Below, piece by piece: positions 47,701 through 55,900 of a stretch of DNA of 64,000 bases. The stretch's first letter is position 1. Every line of letters starts with the position of its first letter. The stretch is from a bacterium (lineage in GTDB: Bacteria; Auribacterota; Auribacteria; Auribacterales; Auribacteraceae): assembly GCA_018435605.1 (NCBI GenBank), contig JAHDNF010000008.1:127192-191191 (forward strand), in the 5' to 3' direction. The position numbers and the translations under genes were made by a program. The notes under the pieces were generated by a model that saw only the letters and a list, made by a program, of their open reading frames with translations, was not told where the DNA came from and did no database searches.

Positions 47701-48284
47701 TACCAGCATACAACGGAAGAGTTCGCAGAGAACTTGCGTCTCATATACAGAAAGTAGAAGCGTCATATTCAAAACGCAACCGTAAACCTCATTTTGTTTT
47801 CTTTTCACAACGTTTCAATATGGCGCATATTGAAGCTATTCTCGGTAAAGATTTGTTTTATATACTGCGTGGCAACGGCAACGCCATATACAGCAATGAA
47901 ATGATCGTTACATTAGGAGATACTTCTGACGGACAGGCGTACAGGGAATTTTTGCTTGAGCTTCAGTCACTCTATCCGGTCAGCCGTATTAACTTCAAAC
48001 TTTTTTCGGTGAATCCTGTTGTCCAGAAAGTGGGGCAGGAATTCGGAGTTATAAAAGCCGCTCCGGGAGAAACGATTTTCAGCGCTTTAAAATTGTTTGC
48101 CAATATTCATCCCGGCCAATCGGCAAACTGGACGGTCTATAATTCGCCGTTAACGGTGGCCGACATAGTGAAAGACCGTAACAAAGGATATTTCTCTTTA
48201 GCAGGTGTTATGCTGACATCATCAAACAATGATCATAACCACCGCCGGTTATCTCGCTTATCCGAACTGGATAGTTCGCTGTAA
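41748..48284 (+). CDS. Giant exported protein 2: Tiki/EreA-like head fused to a complete sigma-70 factor and seven further sigma-4-like repeats
   Basis: A 2178-residue protein. The signal peptide is residues 1-27. The head domain has IKDIH (H65), TEGAEGN (E93) and AGGYH (H459), as in the other two giants. A winged-helix-like segment lies near 655-745. Residues ~890-1120 form a sigma factor: region 2 at 921-965 (DLFVVAQKGLLNAIRAFDPD; GYATIVVKNEVRRE), region 3 at 981-1021, and region 4 at 1065-1118 (PDRERDIVERRY; SRERIRQIEEDALERLK). Seven more region-4-like units start near 1144, 1259, 1332, 1461, 1534, 1677 and 1749. A C-terminal alpha/beta domain (~1900-2130, VLLIDIDTL) resembles part of giant 1. 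Melting aromatics of region 2.3 are I-V, as in group 3 sigmas. The function is unknown; a signal peptide before a sigma factor is unusual. Confidence 0.92.
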   Translation: MRLNKIFFCIFFTLYLSYYPICEHALCQDSDFLDSIAIPPTYGTITDRFDGDKDDRVVLYIKDIHTSFSAQKNIALILDFLTKQYDIQVIGTEGAEGNFDTSDLSAFPDLETREAVAEYFFNKGLIDGAEYLSIAMHDDSSARTFSIVGIENRDLYKINLNAYSCVKNQNDKLERFIEFLTEAGLVMRQQTYCDDLLKFNEAVGSFHNNNTDFLTYCQQLLYFANEHGVEYTGYKNFSAMCELIGMEVNLDMTRIEVERAFLIGEIKTLAPENIGVEMMQKEIQYKINKLQPIEYISYLKRLAATYGADINQYSNLKQFITYIELYSRINKKNIIDECDALEEVIFGSLFKTDDQRFTYFVSRYVDLLKKCAGLQLSPAMFERFRSYRDQYALDEVIDKIFRISSLRFDSDGFDESVIYHFETFYSTAHQRETALAQSMLNILRAKGKKNGILIAGGYHVDGITGYLRDRGISYAIITPASDRKSSEIPYLSLLSDFRTPLDQLLEAYTGTLKVASWLASEPLAYPDRKPILTVKMKTLFTCTKLFNLYVAQRKKAIPDIAIAQDELRNAINHIIQMAGYESIINVADVEITDTDVIGELVFPDKPHVSRIVVRCSDTEPYGYFDSDIEDRFLEVVKLSTGVTEQFFDYTTYLSYRLREHLLTRMILSVIAENPASTKLIHEELNNRFPSVEPDEADVQYIIKKLLDNKILISITYSMDEIRYALSNQPGMDLFISAFCRSAELGEAVDNPLQTEMITAFRSEIDEVILQNYPVLRRISAIMIEPSISLKTVYDVFRQLHGNEQLIISDDLPVYLVPVPDLDGSYEKLYILRREHVKNHSGNAGNTGNVVFTSVPNLIPIDQVQYLHSLTAAENDLWQLVAIGDEETESLLISEYQYIAESVAKKMSFALRNSRYHNNSNLDPNDLFVVAQKGLLNAIRAFDPDRGVPFPGYATIVVKNEVRRELASSNWIKASISTQIRTMYTARSEFEKEYERLPNDEELADYMNTSVQKVWQLKELSANQFLSLDEPVSSSAPKSSPLSDIIGDKFQKSPEAILIEKQRLELLKYALEYLPDRERDIVERRYIKEMTLDQVGQIYLLSRERIRQIEEDALERLKNIMSLMLGLGYENLKEVKNNIADVVDNLTPQDREIIMLSFSGKLTDEQIAQRLNMYVIHIRRKRNAIVEQITRAVLSMPFDEAILDIMEEKLSSSMEQLLTNIIEDRETYMLDILEDIALKSFDLSLSMEQVRDSLSIYSSMLSPIEVEVLMLIHYEGKNTAEIAEIINYPQQKIVFILQNARTKIENRLKVVQYVEDKYRGELAGATLDAVNKLPLSDREVVLGLLYDGKSRSELAEEYNITPSGIGVRKWSALKELQNALFESVKFFLPFDGHTDVLADPSLKRFESLLQGILFDIPRSSFSTEELIRPQTLVDVLESVVQSRMSPKIDQATLRQLLELYVPFLNDRDREILMLRYSRGLSVTDVSKATGITVNTLTPIIYRQIMPALESYIKQYIVFDEYGIDKIMEIVAESIEQLPPREKFIIIYYAYDHLSQDKIADVLNITKYQDNHRRKLELAQRHVKDIFLEINTDTNIGSILSSGVSAIRYTLYWLPFNIQRSRFHVPELTDAVNTEAVDIDNIQFDQYNPEFLENLFKWLFPDTTPDSLTLRHLSAFMDTLSEQQFYVLYYRFGENIVTRRIIGEKLNITEETVNSIMKKMKKELARRLKFLDQFTADERSHLRRLLADTIDNLLVPVEYKTMLVYLYYDAMGNKETAEKLGFENPSNSPHQKTATIKKLQKSFTDKIDNPTLRTQFTGSTKNIMEFLYTLKSEIPRERFGIAESPTGRKRADLKAFSQDTPTQPAEYTDAPATDQAETFLFTPAQVNKLFENYSEEYIDELKRYLDYFSLSPDGAILPNPLIVNRNLLFKNLRSNEISAESFAGSFSPYYAQLLRYVFERAGYLEVNTADYDVLLIDIDTLDVPKVIPAYNGRVRRELASHIQKVEASYSKRNRKPHFVFFSQRFNMAHIEAILGKDLFYILRGNGNAIYSNEMIVTLGDTSDGQAYREFLLELQSLYPVSRINFKLFSVNPVVQKVGQEFGVIKAAPGETIFSALKLFANIHPGQSANWTVYNSPLTVADIVKDRNKGYFSLAGVMLTSSNNDHNHRRLSRLSELDSSL

Positions 48285-48310
48285 TAACGATGAAAATAAA
48301 GCCGTTCCGG

Positions 48311-48694
48311 TTAACCCAAGGTGTCTATAGTATTGCCTAGATGTATGCCTACTTGAAGGAGTTCATTTTGCATTTGAATGGCTTTAATGTTTGCAGTAAA
48401 TGCAAACCGTGTTTCTATAAGCGATACCATATCATGGACGACATCAACGTTATTGTTTCGCGGCGTAAAATGTGACATATTCTGTTGAGAATTATCTTCC
48501 TGCTGTCTTTCTTGATCTGCTAATCCTTCTCTGCGTACTCGCGCGCGAACACCGCCCGACGGGACTTCTTCCATTACGGTATCGTAACTGCTGTAGTTTT
48601 CCGATTGCATGTTGGCCAGATTGTTGGCGGTAACACTCAATCGGGTTGAAAAAGCTCCCAGAGCGGATAATGAAGCGTTGATGCCGTCCAGCAT
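48311..48694 (-). CDS. flgC: Flagellar rod protein, FlgC-like
   Basis: A 127-residue rod-class protein. The N-terminus has ALGAFSTRLSVTANNLANMQSENY (the ANNLAN motif of axial proteins), and the C-terminus has VDVVHDMVSLIETRFAFTANIKAIQ, the D0 helix. The length fits FlgB/FlgC; the arrangement GVRARVRR is closest to FlgC. It should form part of the proximal rod. It is the third gene of a small minus-strand cluster with a 63-aa protein and a flagellin-like gene, and it converges on giant 2 with a 26-base gap. The symbol is approximate. Confidence 0.75.
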   Translation of the reverse strand: MLDGINASLSALGAFSTRLSVTANNLANMQSENYSSYDTVMEEVPSGGVRARVRREGLADQERQQEDNSQQNMSHFTPRNNNVDVVHDMVSLIETRFAFTANIKAIQMQNELLQVGIHLGNTIDTLG

Positions 48695-48717
48695 TTTGAT
48701 GTCCTGTCCTTTTAGGT

Positions 48718-48909
48718 TTAAGCAAAAATATCCGTGTTTTTACCGATACCGAAACTTAAGGAAAATATCTTATCAGCGGTATCAAGATGTCCTTGTGATA
48801 AAAACTGGTTTGTTTGTTTATCCTGCGTTTTCGTTGTGTTTCGGTCATTGAATTTGTTTTCGTACTCGTTCATTGCGACCCACGCTTTATCAGATATGCT
48901 CATGCTCAT
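48718..48909 (-). CDS. Small hypothetical protein in the flagellar cluster
   Basis: A 63-residue hydrophilic protein with no signal peptide. A near-perfect AGGAGG lies 7 bases before the ATG, and it starts 12 bases after the flagellin-like stop, so it is likely a true gene in the operon. There is no known family; a role as chaperone or regulator of the neighbours is possible but unsupported. Confidence 0.6.
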   Translation of the reverse strand: MSMSISDKAWVAMNEYENKFNDRNTTKTQDKQTNQFLSQGHLDTADKIFSLSFGIGKNTDIFA

Positions 48910-48921
48910 AATACGATCCTC

Positions 48922-49593
48922 CTAAAAGAATTTATTAAACTGGTTTGAAGTGTATTGACCGGCATTTTTAAGCATATTGATTGATGCCTGCATGCGAATT
49001 GCGGCTCCTTGCGCGTTTATGTAACTTTCAGCCATATTCGCGTCTTCGATAGAGCTTTTTTGCGCCATTATATTCACATAGTTCATACGGTTTATTTCTT
49101 GTCGCATATTTAAAGATTGAATTTGCGATCCTGTCGACGCATTTACGCTAAGCATAGCATTATGTAATGCGCCGGTCGTTCTTATATCAGAAGTGAGCCT
49201 ATCTCTGTTGGAAGTGTCGATTTGCGCATTCTTCGCCATCAGGGGATCAAGTAATCCTGTAAGTTCTTTGACATGATTTTGTACAGCTTGCTTTTCTGAA
49301 TCGCCGCTTATATCGCTTATACCCGTGTATAGTTCATCAATATTGGCTACGATTTTAGCCGCCTGATCGTACCTGCTACTGACGGTTTGAAGTAATGCTA
49401 TCTCGCGCTCCGCAACACGCGACTGTGTTTGCAGTGTACGCGATTCTTTTTCAAGCAGTTTGCTACTCACATAGCCGGATGGATCATCGGAAGCGGAATT
49501 GATACGTTTTCCAGTAGCCAAATTTGTCAGTGTATTACGAAAGCGGTCGCTTTGATTATTGAAAATGGAATACGCAGACAACATGATATCCAT
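48922..49593 (-). CDS. Short flagellin / FlgL-like protein
   Basis: I choose the ATG at 49593 (TGAGGT 5 bases before it), giving 223 residues; the frame is open 11 codons further. The N-terminal helix has LTNLATGKRINSASDDPSGYVSS, the flagellin D0/D1 signature (GKRINSASDD), and the C-terminus has NIMAQKSSIEDANMAESYINAQG, the matching D1/D0 helix. The central variable domains are absent, so it is a minimal flagellin or hook-associated FlgL-type protein. No GlySer-rich hinge is visible. Together with the FlgC-like gene it implies a flagellum encoded mostly elsewhere. Confidence 0.8.
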   Translation of the reverse strand: MDIMLSAYSIFNNQSDRFRNTLTNLATGKRINSASDDPSGYVSSKLLEKESRTLQTQSRVAEREIALLQTVSSRYDQAAKIVANIDELYTGISDISGDSEKQAVQNHVKELTGLLDPLMAKNAQIDTSNRDRLTSDIRTTGALHNAMLSVNASTGSQIQSLNMRQEINRMNYVNIMAQKSSIEDANMAESYINAQGAAIRMQASINMLKNAGQYTSNQFNKFF

Positions 49594-49994
49594 CTTGACC
49601 TCACGGTTAAATACATTCTGTATCATCCATGAAGAACAAAAGGGAATTTCTATCCATGAAAGCCCTTGTTATCTATTTTAAAACAGTCTTTTTTTTGCAA
49701 AATCAAAACTTTTGCATTGCTAATTTTTCTATTCCTTAACGCTTATTTAGCAGAATGTTATAATGCAATAGATATGCCATTTCATCCAAATAAGGCGTGT
49801 TTCAGTTATAACATTTTTATTATCAATTAGTTGTATAGCAATATATAGTTTATTACTATGGCTGTTTAATAAAATTTTGTGTAATACATTAGATCATTTG
49901 TAAAATAAAGCGCAACGTTTCGTTACATATTAAAAAACTATATACCCTAATATCTTTTATGATACATTAAACATTAGTTTGATTGCGTTCAAAT

Positions 49995-50072
49995 CAGAGT
50001 TCACAAGTATGCTGTTTTAAATAGTAGTCTAAGAAAACTCTGTTCGGTAGCATACGGCAGAGTTTTTTGCTT
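49995..50072 (+). promoter_or_regulatory. Putative transcription attenuator in the MATE leader
   Basis: A terminator-type hairpin AAAACTCTG (50034-50042) / CAGAGTTTT (50058-50066) is followed by TT-GC-TTTTTT. A second CAGAGTT at 49995-50001 can pair with AACTCTG of the left arm instead, and GTATGCT (50007-50013) can pair with AGCATAC (50049-50055), so an alternative fold is available. There is no gene upstream on the plus strand within about 1.7 kb, so the hairpin probably controls the MATE gene. The rest of 49594-49994 is AT-rich, with no gene and no clear aptamer that I recognise. Confidence 0.45.
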
Positions 50073-50129
50073 TTTTATAATAACGAACAAAAAGCATTAG
50101 CGATACAAATCGCTGTGCCGGAGAAAAAT

Positions 50130-51458
50130 ATGCCGAGGTTGGTGAAAGAAAGTGTCACCCGGACATTGATAAAAATGGCTGTTCCCATGCTCGCCGGATC
50201 TTTTTCACTGAGCGCCTATAACCTGACCGACACATGGTTTGTTTCACGTCTGGGTACAACCGCGCTTGCGGCAATGGCGTTTACTTTTCCTGTCGTTCTT
50301 CTGCTTAGATTTGTAATGCATGGGCTGGGAACCGGCGCCATGGCTGTCGTGGCGCGCGCGCTGGGCGGAAATAAACATCATACCGCTACTCGGCTGACAA
50401 CCCACGGGATATTATTGATTTTTATTATATCCTGCCTCATTACTATAGCCGGTATTATGACAATACGACCGATTTTCGTGCATTTAGGCGCGACAGGAGA
50501 AATACTTTCTATGACACGGCAATTCATGACAATATGGTATTGCGGTATGCCGGTTATGGCTCTTCAGTTAATGCTTGGTAGCGTGATTATAGGAGCAGGC
50601 AATGCCAAAGCGGCAAGTTTTCTTATGGTGGCGGGAACTCTTATTAATTTTATATTAGACCCGATTATGATATTCGGATTGATCGGATTTCCTCGAATGG
50701 AAATTCAGGGTGCGGCTATAGCAACGGTGTTATCACAGGCGGCAGTACTGGCAGTAGCGATCTATATAATACATACGAAACATCAACTGATATCTTTTTC
50801 GCTGTATTCCGCCAAAAAAATCTTCGTATCTTGGAAACGTATTTTAAGTATCGGGTTGCCTAGCGTACTCAGTTCGATATTAACTCCTTTATCGTCGGCT
50901 GTTGTTATAGCGATAATAGCTAGTTTCGACAGTTCGGCTGTGGCCGCCTTTGGTGTCGCCAGCCGTATAGAGATATTCGCTTTTATGATTCCTATGACCG
51001 TAGGAATGTCGCTTATCCCTTTTGTAGCGCAGAACTACGGAGCGAAACGTTTTGACCGTATACGCACAGCGCGAAAAGGCGCTATGATATTCGCACTGAT
51101 TTTCGGATTTATTACCGCAGGGCTATTTTTTATTATAGCCCGTCCGATGGCCTCTCTGTTTTCTAATGATCCGGATGTAATACGTGTGCTGGTCAAATAT
51201 ATTTGTATTACTTGTTTCGGGTATGGTTTTCTAGAAGTACACCGGTATGCAGGCTTCTGTATGACAGGCATCCATAAACCTGTTTCTTCTGTTATCCTTA
51301 ACTCTATTCGGGTGGTTCTTCTGCTTATACCGCTTTCATTGCTTGGAGCTAGATTGTTCGGTCTTTCGGGAATATTCTGGGGCAGGCTGATCACAGATTT
51401 CTTATGCGGAATTATCGGAATCGTATGGACAGGCCGCGTACTCCGTACAATGAGATAA
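50130..51458 (+). CDS. MATE family efflux transporter
   Basis: I choose the ATG at 50130 (GGAG 6 bases before it); an in-frame TTG at 50067 lies inside the leader hairpin tail. About 442 residues with 12 TM helices in two MATE repeats: AVPMLAGSFSLSAYNLTDTWFVSRLGTTALAA at the start of repeat 1 and SIGLPSVLSSILTP at the start of repeat 2. It exports drugs or metabolites in exchange for Na+ or H+. Its leader carries a putative attenuator. Confidence 0.95.
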   Translation: MPRLVKESVTRTLIKMAVPMLAGSFSLSAYNLTDTWFVSRLGTTALAAMAFTFPVVLLLRFVMHGLGTGAMAVVARALGGNKHHTATRLTTHGILLIFIISCLITIAGIMTIRPIFVHLGATGEILSMTRQFMTIWYCGMPVMALQLMLGSVIIGAGNAKAASFLMVAGTLINFILDPIMIFGLIGFPRMEIQGAAIATVLSQAAVLAVAIYIIHTKHQLISFSLYSAKKIFVSWKRILSIGLPSVLSSILTPLSSAVVIAIIASFDSSAVAAFGVASRIEIFAFMIPMTVGMSLIPFVAQNYGAKRFDRIRTARKGAMIFALIFGFITAGLFFIIARPMASLFSNDPDVIRVLVKYICITCFGYGFLEVHRYAGFCMTGIHKPVSSVILNSIRVVLLLIPLSLLGARLFGLSGIFWGRLITDFLCGIIGIVWTGRVLRTMR

Positions 51459-51478
51459 AAACCTTAAAACATACAGAA

Positions 51479-51490
51479 ACCGTTAACGGT
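51479..51490. repeat. Perfect 12-base palindrome ACCGTTAACGGT
   Basis: The palindrome lies 21 bases after the MATE stop and about 145 bases before the methyltransferase ATG at 51624. It could be an operator or a weak hairpin; no U-tract follows directly. No binding protein can be named. Confidence 0.3.
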
Positions 51491-51623
51491 AATATCATTT
51501 TATTTTCAGAGGACGCTTAACCATTAAGACAAATCAGACGATAATTTCTTTGATTCTCTAAAACCAGATGTTATGATTGACAAAAACTTTTTTCTGCTGA
51601 AAATTTCAAAAAGGAGTCGTTAT

Positions 51624-52643
51624 ATGAAAAACATCAGTCAAAAAGATATTGAATCATTCGCTGATTCGTTGCTAAAGTTATTTGATGATATCAAGCATTC
51701 CGATCTGATGAACAAAGGTCCGGATTATCATCCGTGTTCAAAAGAATTATATAATGCTGATCGAACTAAACTTATAACCCGCATTCGTTTTTTTCAACGA
51801 ATCCTTGAACCGATCAAAGAGCGAAGTGAGATTCTTGAAATCGGTTCTGGATACGGATTTAATCTTATTATTATAAAATTTTTAGGATTTGAAAGTGTTT
51901 ACGGAGTTGAGCTGGTCGAATCAGTAAGCGACACCGCAGAAAAAATTATAAAATTGGCAAAAAAACACGTTGATTTCGATTTAACCGGTTGCAGATCTAT
52001 TTGCGCTAATGCAGAAACATCTGGATTTGACGATCAAAAATTCCAAAATATACTTGCGATAGAATCAATATCACATGTGCCGTCATTTGATCGTCTGATG
52101 AGAGAAATAAACAGGATACTGAAAACCGGCGGAAATTTTATTGTAAGTGATGGAAATAATATATGTTGTCCTCCATATAGAAAATTTTTACATAAAACAT
52201 GGGAAAAAACCCGTAAAAATGAGCTTGAGAAAAAAATCGATTATCTGAAAAAGGTATACCCTGATTTGTCGCCGCATCTGCGTGCGTCTATTGCGTTGCA
52301 TACCGAATTGTTATCCCTAAAAGATGCCGCTGACGCGGTGCCTAATATACTCAAAACAAATAAACTTCCCATGAATCTCTATTTCGAAGGATACGCGCCT
52401 ATACAGGTACAGTCCGGTACATGGGCAGAGTATGCGTTTGAACCGCCTAAACTTGCAAAGTATATGTCGTTATACGGTTTTTCCGCCACCCCTAAACTTT
52501 ACGCAGGTTCAGCCCGCGGAGGTATTTGGCCGGTTGTTGAAGATATTATCAATGTGTTGCCCGACAAAATCAGATTTCTGTTCCGCCCTACATTTCTGAT
52601 TTACATGAAAAAAATTGATGCGGTCAAATATCTTGTGAATTAA
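51624..52643 (+). CDS. Class I SAM-dependent methyltransferase
   Basis: I choose the ATG at 51624 because AAGGAG lies about 6 bases before it; the frame extends 17 codons upstream without a site. A 339-residue protein. SAM-binding motif I is EILEIGSGYGFN near residue 70, with acidic EL (VYGVEL) at the end of beta 2, and a motif-IV-like NILAIESISHVPSFDRLM. The C-terminal half is helical and unassigned. The substrate is unknown; it could be a small molecule or lipid. No operon partner is evident. Confidence 0.88.
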   Translation: MKNISQKDIESFADSLLKLFDDIKHSDLMNKGPDYHPCSKELYNADRTKLITRIRFFQRILEPIKERSEILEIGSGYGFNLIIIKFLGFESVYGVELVESVSDTAEKIIKLAKKHVDFDLTGCRSICANAETSGFDDQKFQNILAIESISHVPSFDRLMREINRILKTGGNFIVSDGNNICCPPYRKFLHKTWEKTRKNELEKKIDYLKKVYPDLSPHLRASIALHTELLSLKDAADAVPNILKTNKLPMNLYFEGYAPIQVQSGTWAEYAFEPPKLAKYMSLYGFSATPKLYAGSARGGIWPVVEDIINVLPDKIRFLFRPTFLIYMKKIDAVKYLVN

Positions 52644-52950
52644 CAGTCACTTCAAAAAACGATTAAAGGCAAGTATTTTTAGGGCTTTTGACATCTTTTT
52701 GTCTGTAAAGAAACTCTAAAAGACGCTTACTGCCGAAGGAAGTCGGCATCTAATTATCTACGATGCAAATCTGTCTATATCTCTTTAAGTTATATTGTGC
52801 CAATTCTTTTCGTTACACCGATAGGTAGGTAGGGATAAATATCTTCAAGAATAGGGGATTTAGAGCTTATAATCATATAAAATAAAAATTCGTTGTGGTA
52901 TAATAATGATATAATAATTTGATATGAAATAATTAAAACGAGTCTTCTTA
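52644..52950. other. Intergenic leader of giant 3
   Basis: 307 bases. It contains a small hairpin TGCCGA-aggaag-TCGGCA (52731-52748) and, at 52896-52904, TGGTATAAT, an extended -10 that ends 47 bases before the ATG at 52951. There is no clear -35. I see no gene. Confidence 0.5.
52896..52904 (+). promoter_or_regulatory. Extended -10 promoter element of giant 3
   Basis: TGGTATAAT with an unconserved -35 region, as for giants 1 and 2. The ribosome-binding site before the ATG at 52951 is weak. Confidence 0.45.
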
Positions 52951-55900
52951 ATGAATGTTATTCAAAAAATAACGACATACTTTATTTTAGCTATTCTAGG
53001 CATGGCTGTTAATTTGTATGCCCACTCTTCGATTGAAAAAGTGCAAGAGTGCGCAGTAAAGTATGATTTTTCTGTAACGGATTCCTATAAATCCAATGAT
53101 AAATCACCATTTATCATATACATTGAAGACGCCCACTGCAATTATATCGCTCAAAGAGAAATAGCAAGAATAATACGATTACTGGTACAATACGGCCTGT
53201 GCGACGCTATCGCTGTAGAAGGTTCTCAGGGTAATATTGTTACCGATTTGTTTTCAACTTTTCCTGTCGATCCGGTTAGAAAAAATATAGCTGAAAATAT
53301 GCTTAAAAACGGTATTATTTCAGGTGAGGAGTATCTTTGTATTTACGATGGAACTTCCTTACCCGTTTACGGTGTTGACGATCAAAGACTTTATAAAGAA
53401 AACATATCTTATTTCAAGAGTTTTGTAGATTTTAAACAGGATCTATCATCTATAATCGATTCCGTAAAAGAATCTATAGTTCTATTAAAACAGAGTATTT
53501 ACAATCATGATCTTGTTGTATTCGACACTGCTTACGAAGAATATCGTATAGGAAAAAGCGATATTGTGAATTTAATTTCTCATGCAAAAACATTTCTTCC
53601 TGAATCCGCAAACATTTCTGACACATATCCGGCAATAAAACTGGCGTGTGAGGTTATCACTAAACAAAACAGTCTGTCGGCCGGTTCAATCGACACTCAA
53701 TGCAAACAGTTGATATCCAAATTAATAGGGCATCACGATATAGATGTTTGCGACGACGCTCATGCGTTATACGCGCAGTTTCTAAAAAACACGCTCAAAC
53801 TCAGCGACTACTGCAAACAATTATCTATTCTTGCTTCGCGTGCGGGCATAGATATCGACCAGTACGATGCCATAAAACAATATTTGTGGTGTACCGACCA
53901 GACTACGCTAATAAACCTGAAACAAGTTGAAGCCGAATTACAGCAAATTGTATCGGATTGTTACCGAAATTTATGTTCGACCGACAACGAAAAAGAACTC
54001 TACCAGATCGTATTGCAGTGGCATAAGATAGAACGGCTTATGAATATGCAGTTGGATAGAAACGACTATATATATCTTTTGAATACCGATGTAATCGCGG
54101 ATATGGATAATTTATTGAATTATATCGAAAAATACAACGATATAAAATTACTCACGGACACTCAATCGATTGCGCTAAAGAATATTTTGACAAACAACCT
54201 CGCTTTTTACCGGATAGCCGCTCAGCGAGATGATGTGTTGAGCCGCAATACTATTGAATATTTGAAGCGCAATAATGCGGATACGATAGTTTTGATCGCA
54301 GGCGGATTCCATACAAACCGCATATCGGAATATTTTTCGGAGCATGAAATATCGTATGCCATACTTAGGCCTAATCGAATAGCGGACTATAATTTCGACC
54401 GATATTCGTCAGTACTTTTAAGGGCTGATATATCCGATTATTTTTCGGTTTTGCCTCGTAAGGCTGACCAGCATTATTTGCGGGCGACATCGTTTTTTGC
54501 GGAACACAGCTTCGATGATATGCGCAGGGTTTCCGAGTTTAGGTCTGCCATAGTTTTTAATTCGATAATGCAATCAATTGGACAAATAAGTTATGATGAG
54601 ATTTTTTCTGTAGTACGCCAATGGCGCAGTGCGTACATGCATGCAGTGGCGATAAGGCATTCGATTGAATCTCCGGAATTCCGCAATGCGTTGACTCTGT
54701 TCGACTATCTGATTACCGATTTGTTTGCATACAATAATGTTATTATAGATTCCGATAACGGAAAGATTTTTATACCCAATAACGGATCTATAACTACGTT
54801 ATCGCAAGATCGGAACGGCTTGCCGGTAATATCTGTCTCGTTAGATATGGATAAACAATCTCGTTTAGAATCGTCGATGAATCTGAAAGATAAGATGTTG
54901 TTTACTATATACTCGGATGTTTTTATTTTAGCATGGACTATTGCCGACCAGTCATCGCCTAATTACCGGCACGGCGATGCGCATTACAGCATCAAATATA
55001 TAGAATCTCTCAACAAACGAGGTGTATCGCCTGTTGTAATTTTACCTGATGATCTCAATGAACGTGAGGAAACACTGCGTAAATATGACTTTGCCGTATC
55101 TAATGATCGGTACCGTTTCAGTTTTGCGGTTTATGATGAAACAAACAACACATATATTAAATTAGATAAAAAAATGGTTCCTTTGGAAGAACTTAATGTG
55201 CCGACACACAAAACGCCTATAGTTGTATATCTAGCTTCTGAAATTGACGATAAGCATGATACACGTATCGTATCCGCTAACGATAGATTCACATCTTTAT
55301 ATAATACCGAATTGCCTCCTGTTTTTCTGAGAATACCTACTGCCGGCACAATGCCTCAACCTATAGAAAATATTCAAACCCTAGATATATTTATGAATCC
55401 GGTTGCTCGTGAATCACTGCCGGAAAACGCCATTCAATCGGGATTCATGGCGGATCAGGAACTTCTTGATATCATAAAGCTTTTCAGAAAACAAGGAACA
55501 GCGTCTATACGTAAATCTATTCTAGAGGAAATCAATGAATCAGTGAGCGGCAACCGATTTGAATTGCTGATAAATCAATTGGCAGGTGAAACACTAGATT
55601 CTATTGCCGGCCGGCACTGGACGTTCAGATATCTTACTGAGAAAACAGAAGCGGAAATGGCGTCATTCATGCATGCCGCGCAAAATTACCCTGGCAGTCA
55701 AGTAGTGTTCACATTTTATAAAGATACTCCAACCGACAATCGTCATATAGAGTTTATTAAAACTCACGCATCTTTTATAGACCTCACCCGTGAGGATAAC
55801 AACAACCTTGACCCATCACGATCGATTCTTGTGATAAACTTGCCTCCTGTAGATAGTTTTATGTTCAAGACCATTCTCGCATCATCTGACAGCGCTGTGG

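Noticed and set aside
49981-50010. GTTCAAATC, looking like a tRNA T-loop
   Set aside because: No acceptor, D or anticodon stems can be formed around it.
51479-51490. ACCGTTAACGGT as a terminator of the MATE gene
   Set aside because: A 6-bp palindrome without loop or T-tract is not a convincing terminator; kept only as a repeat.
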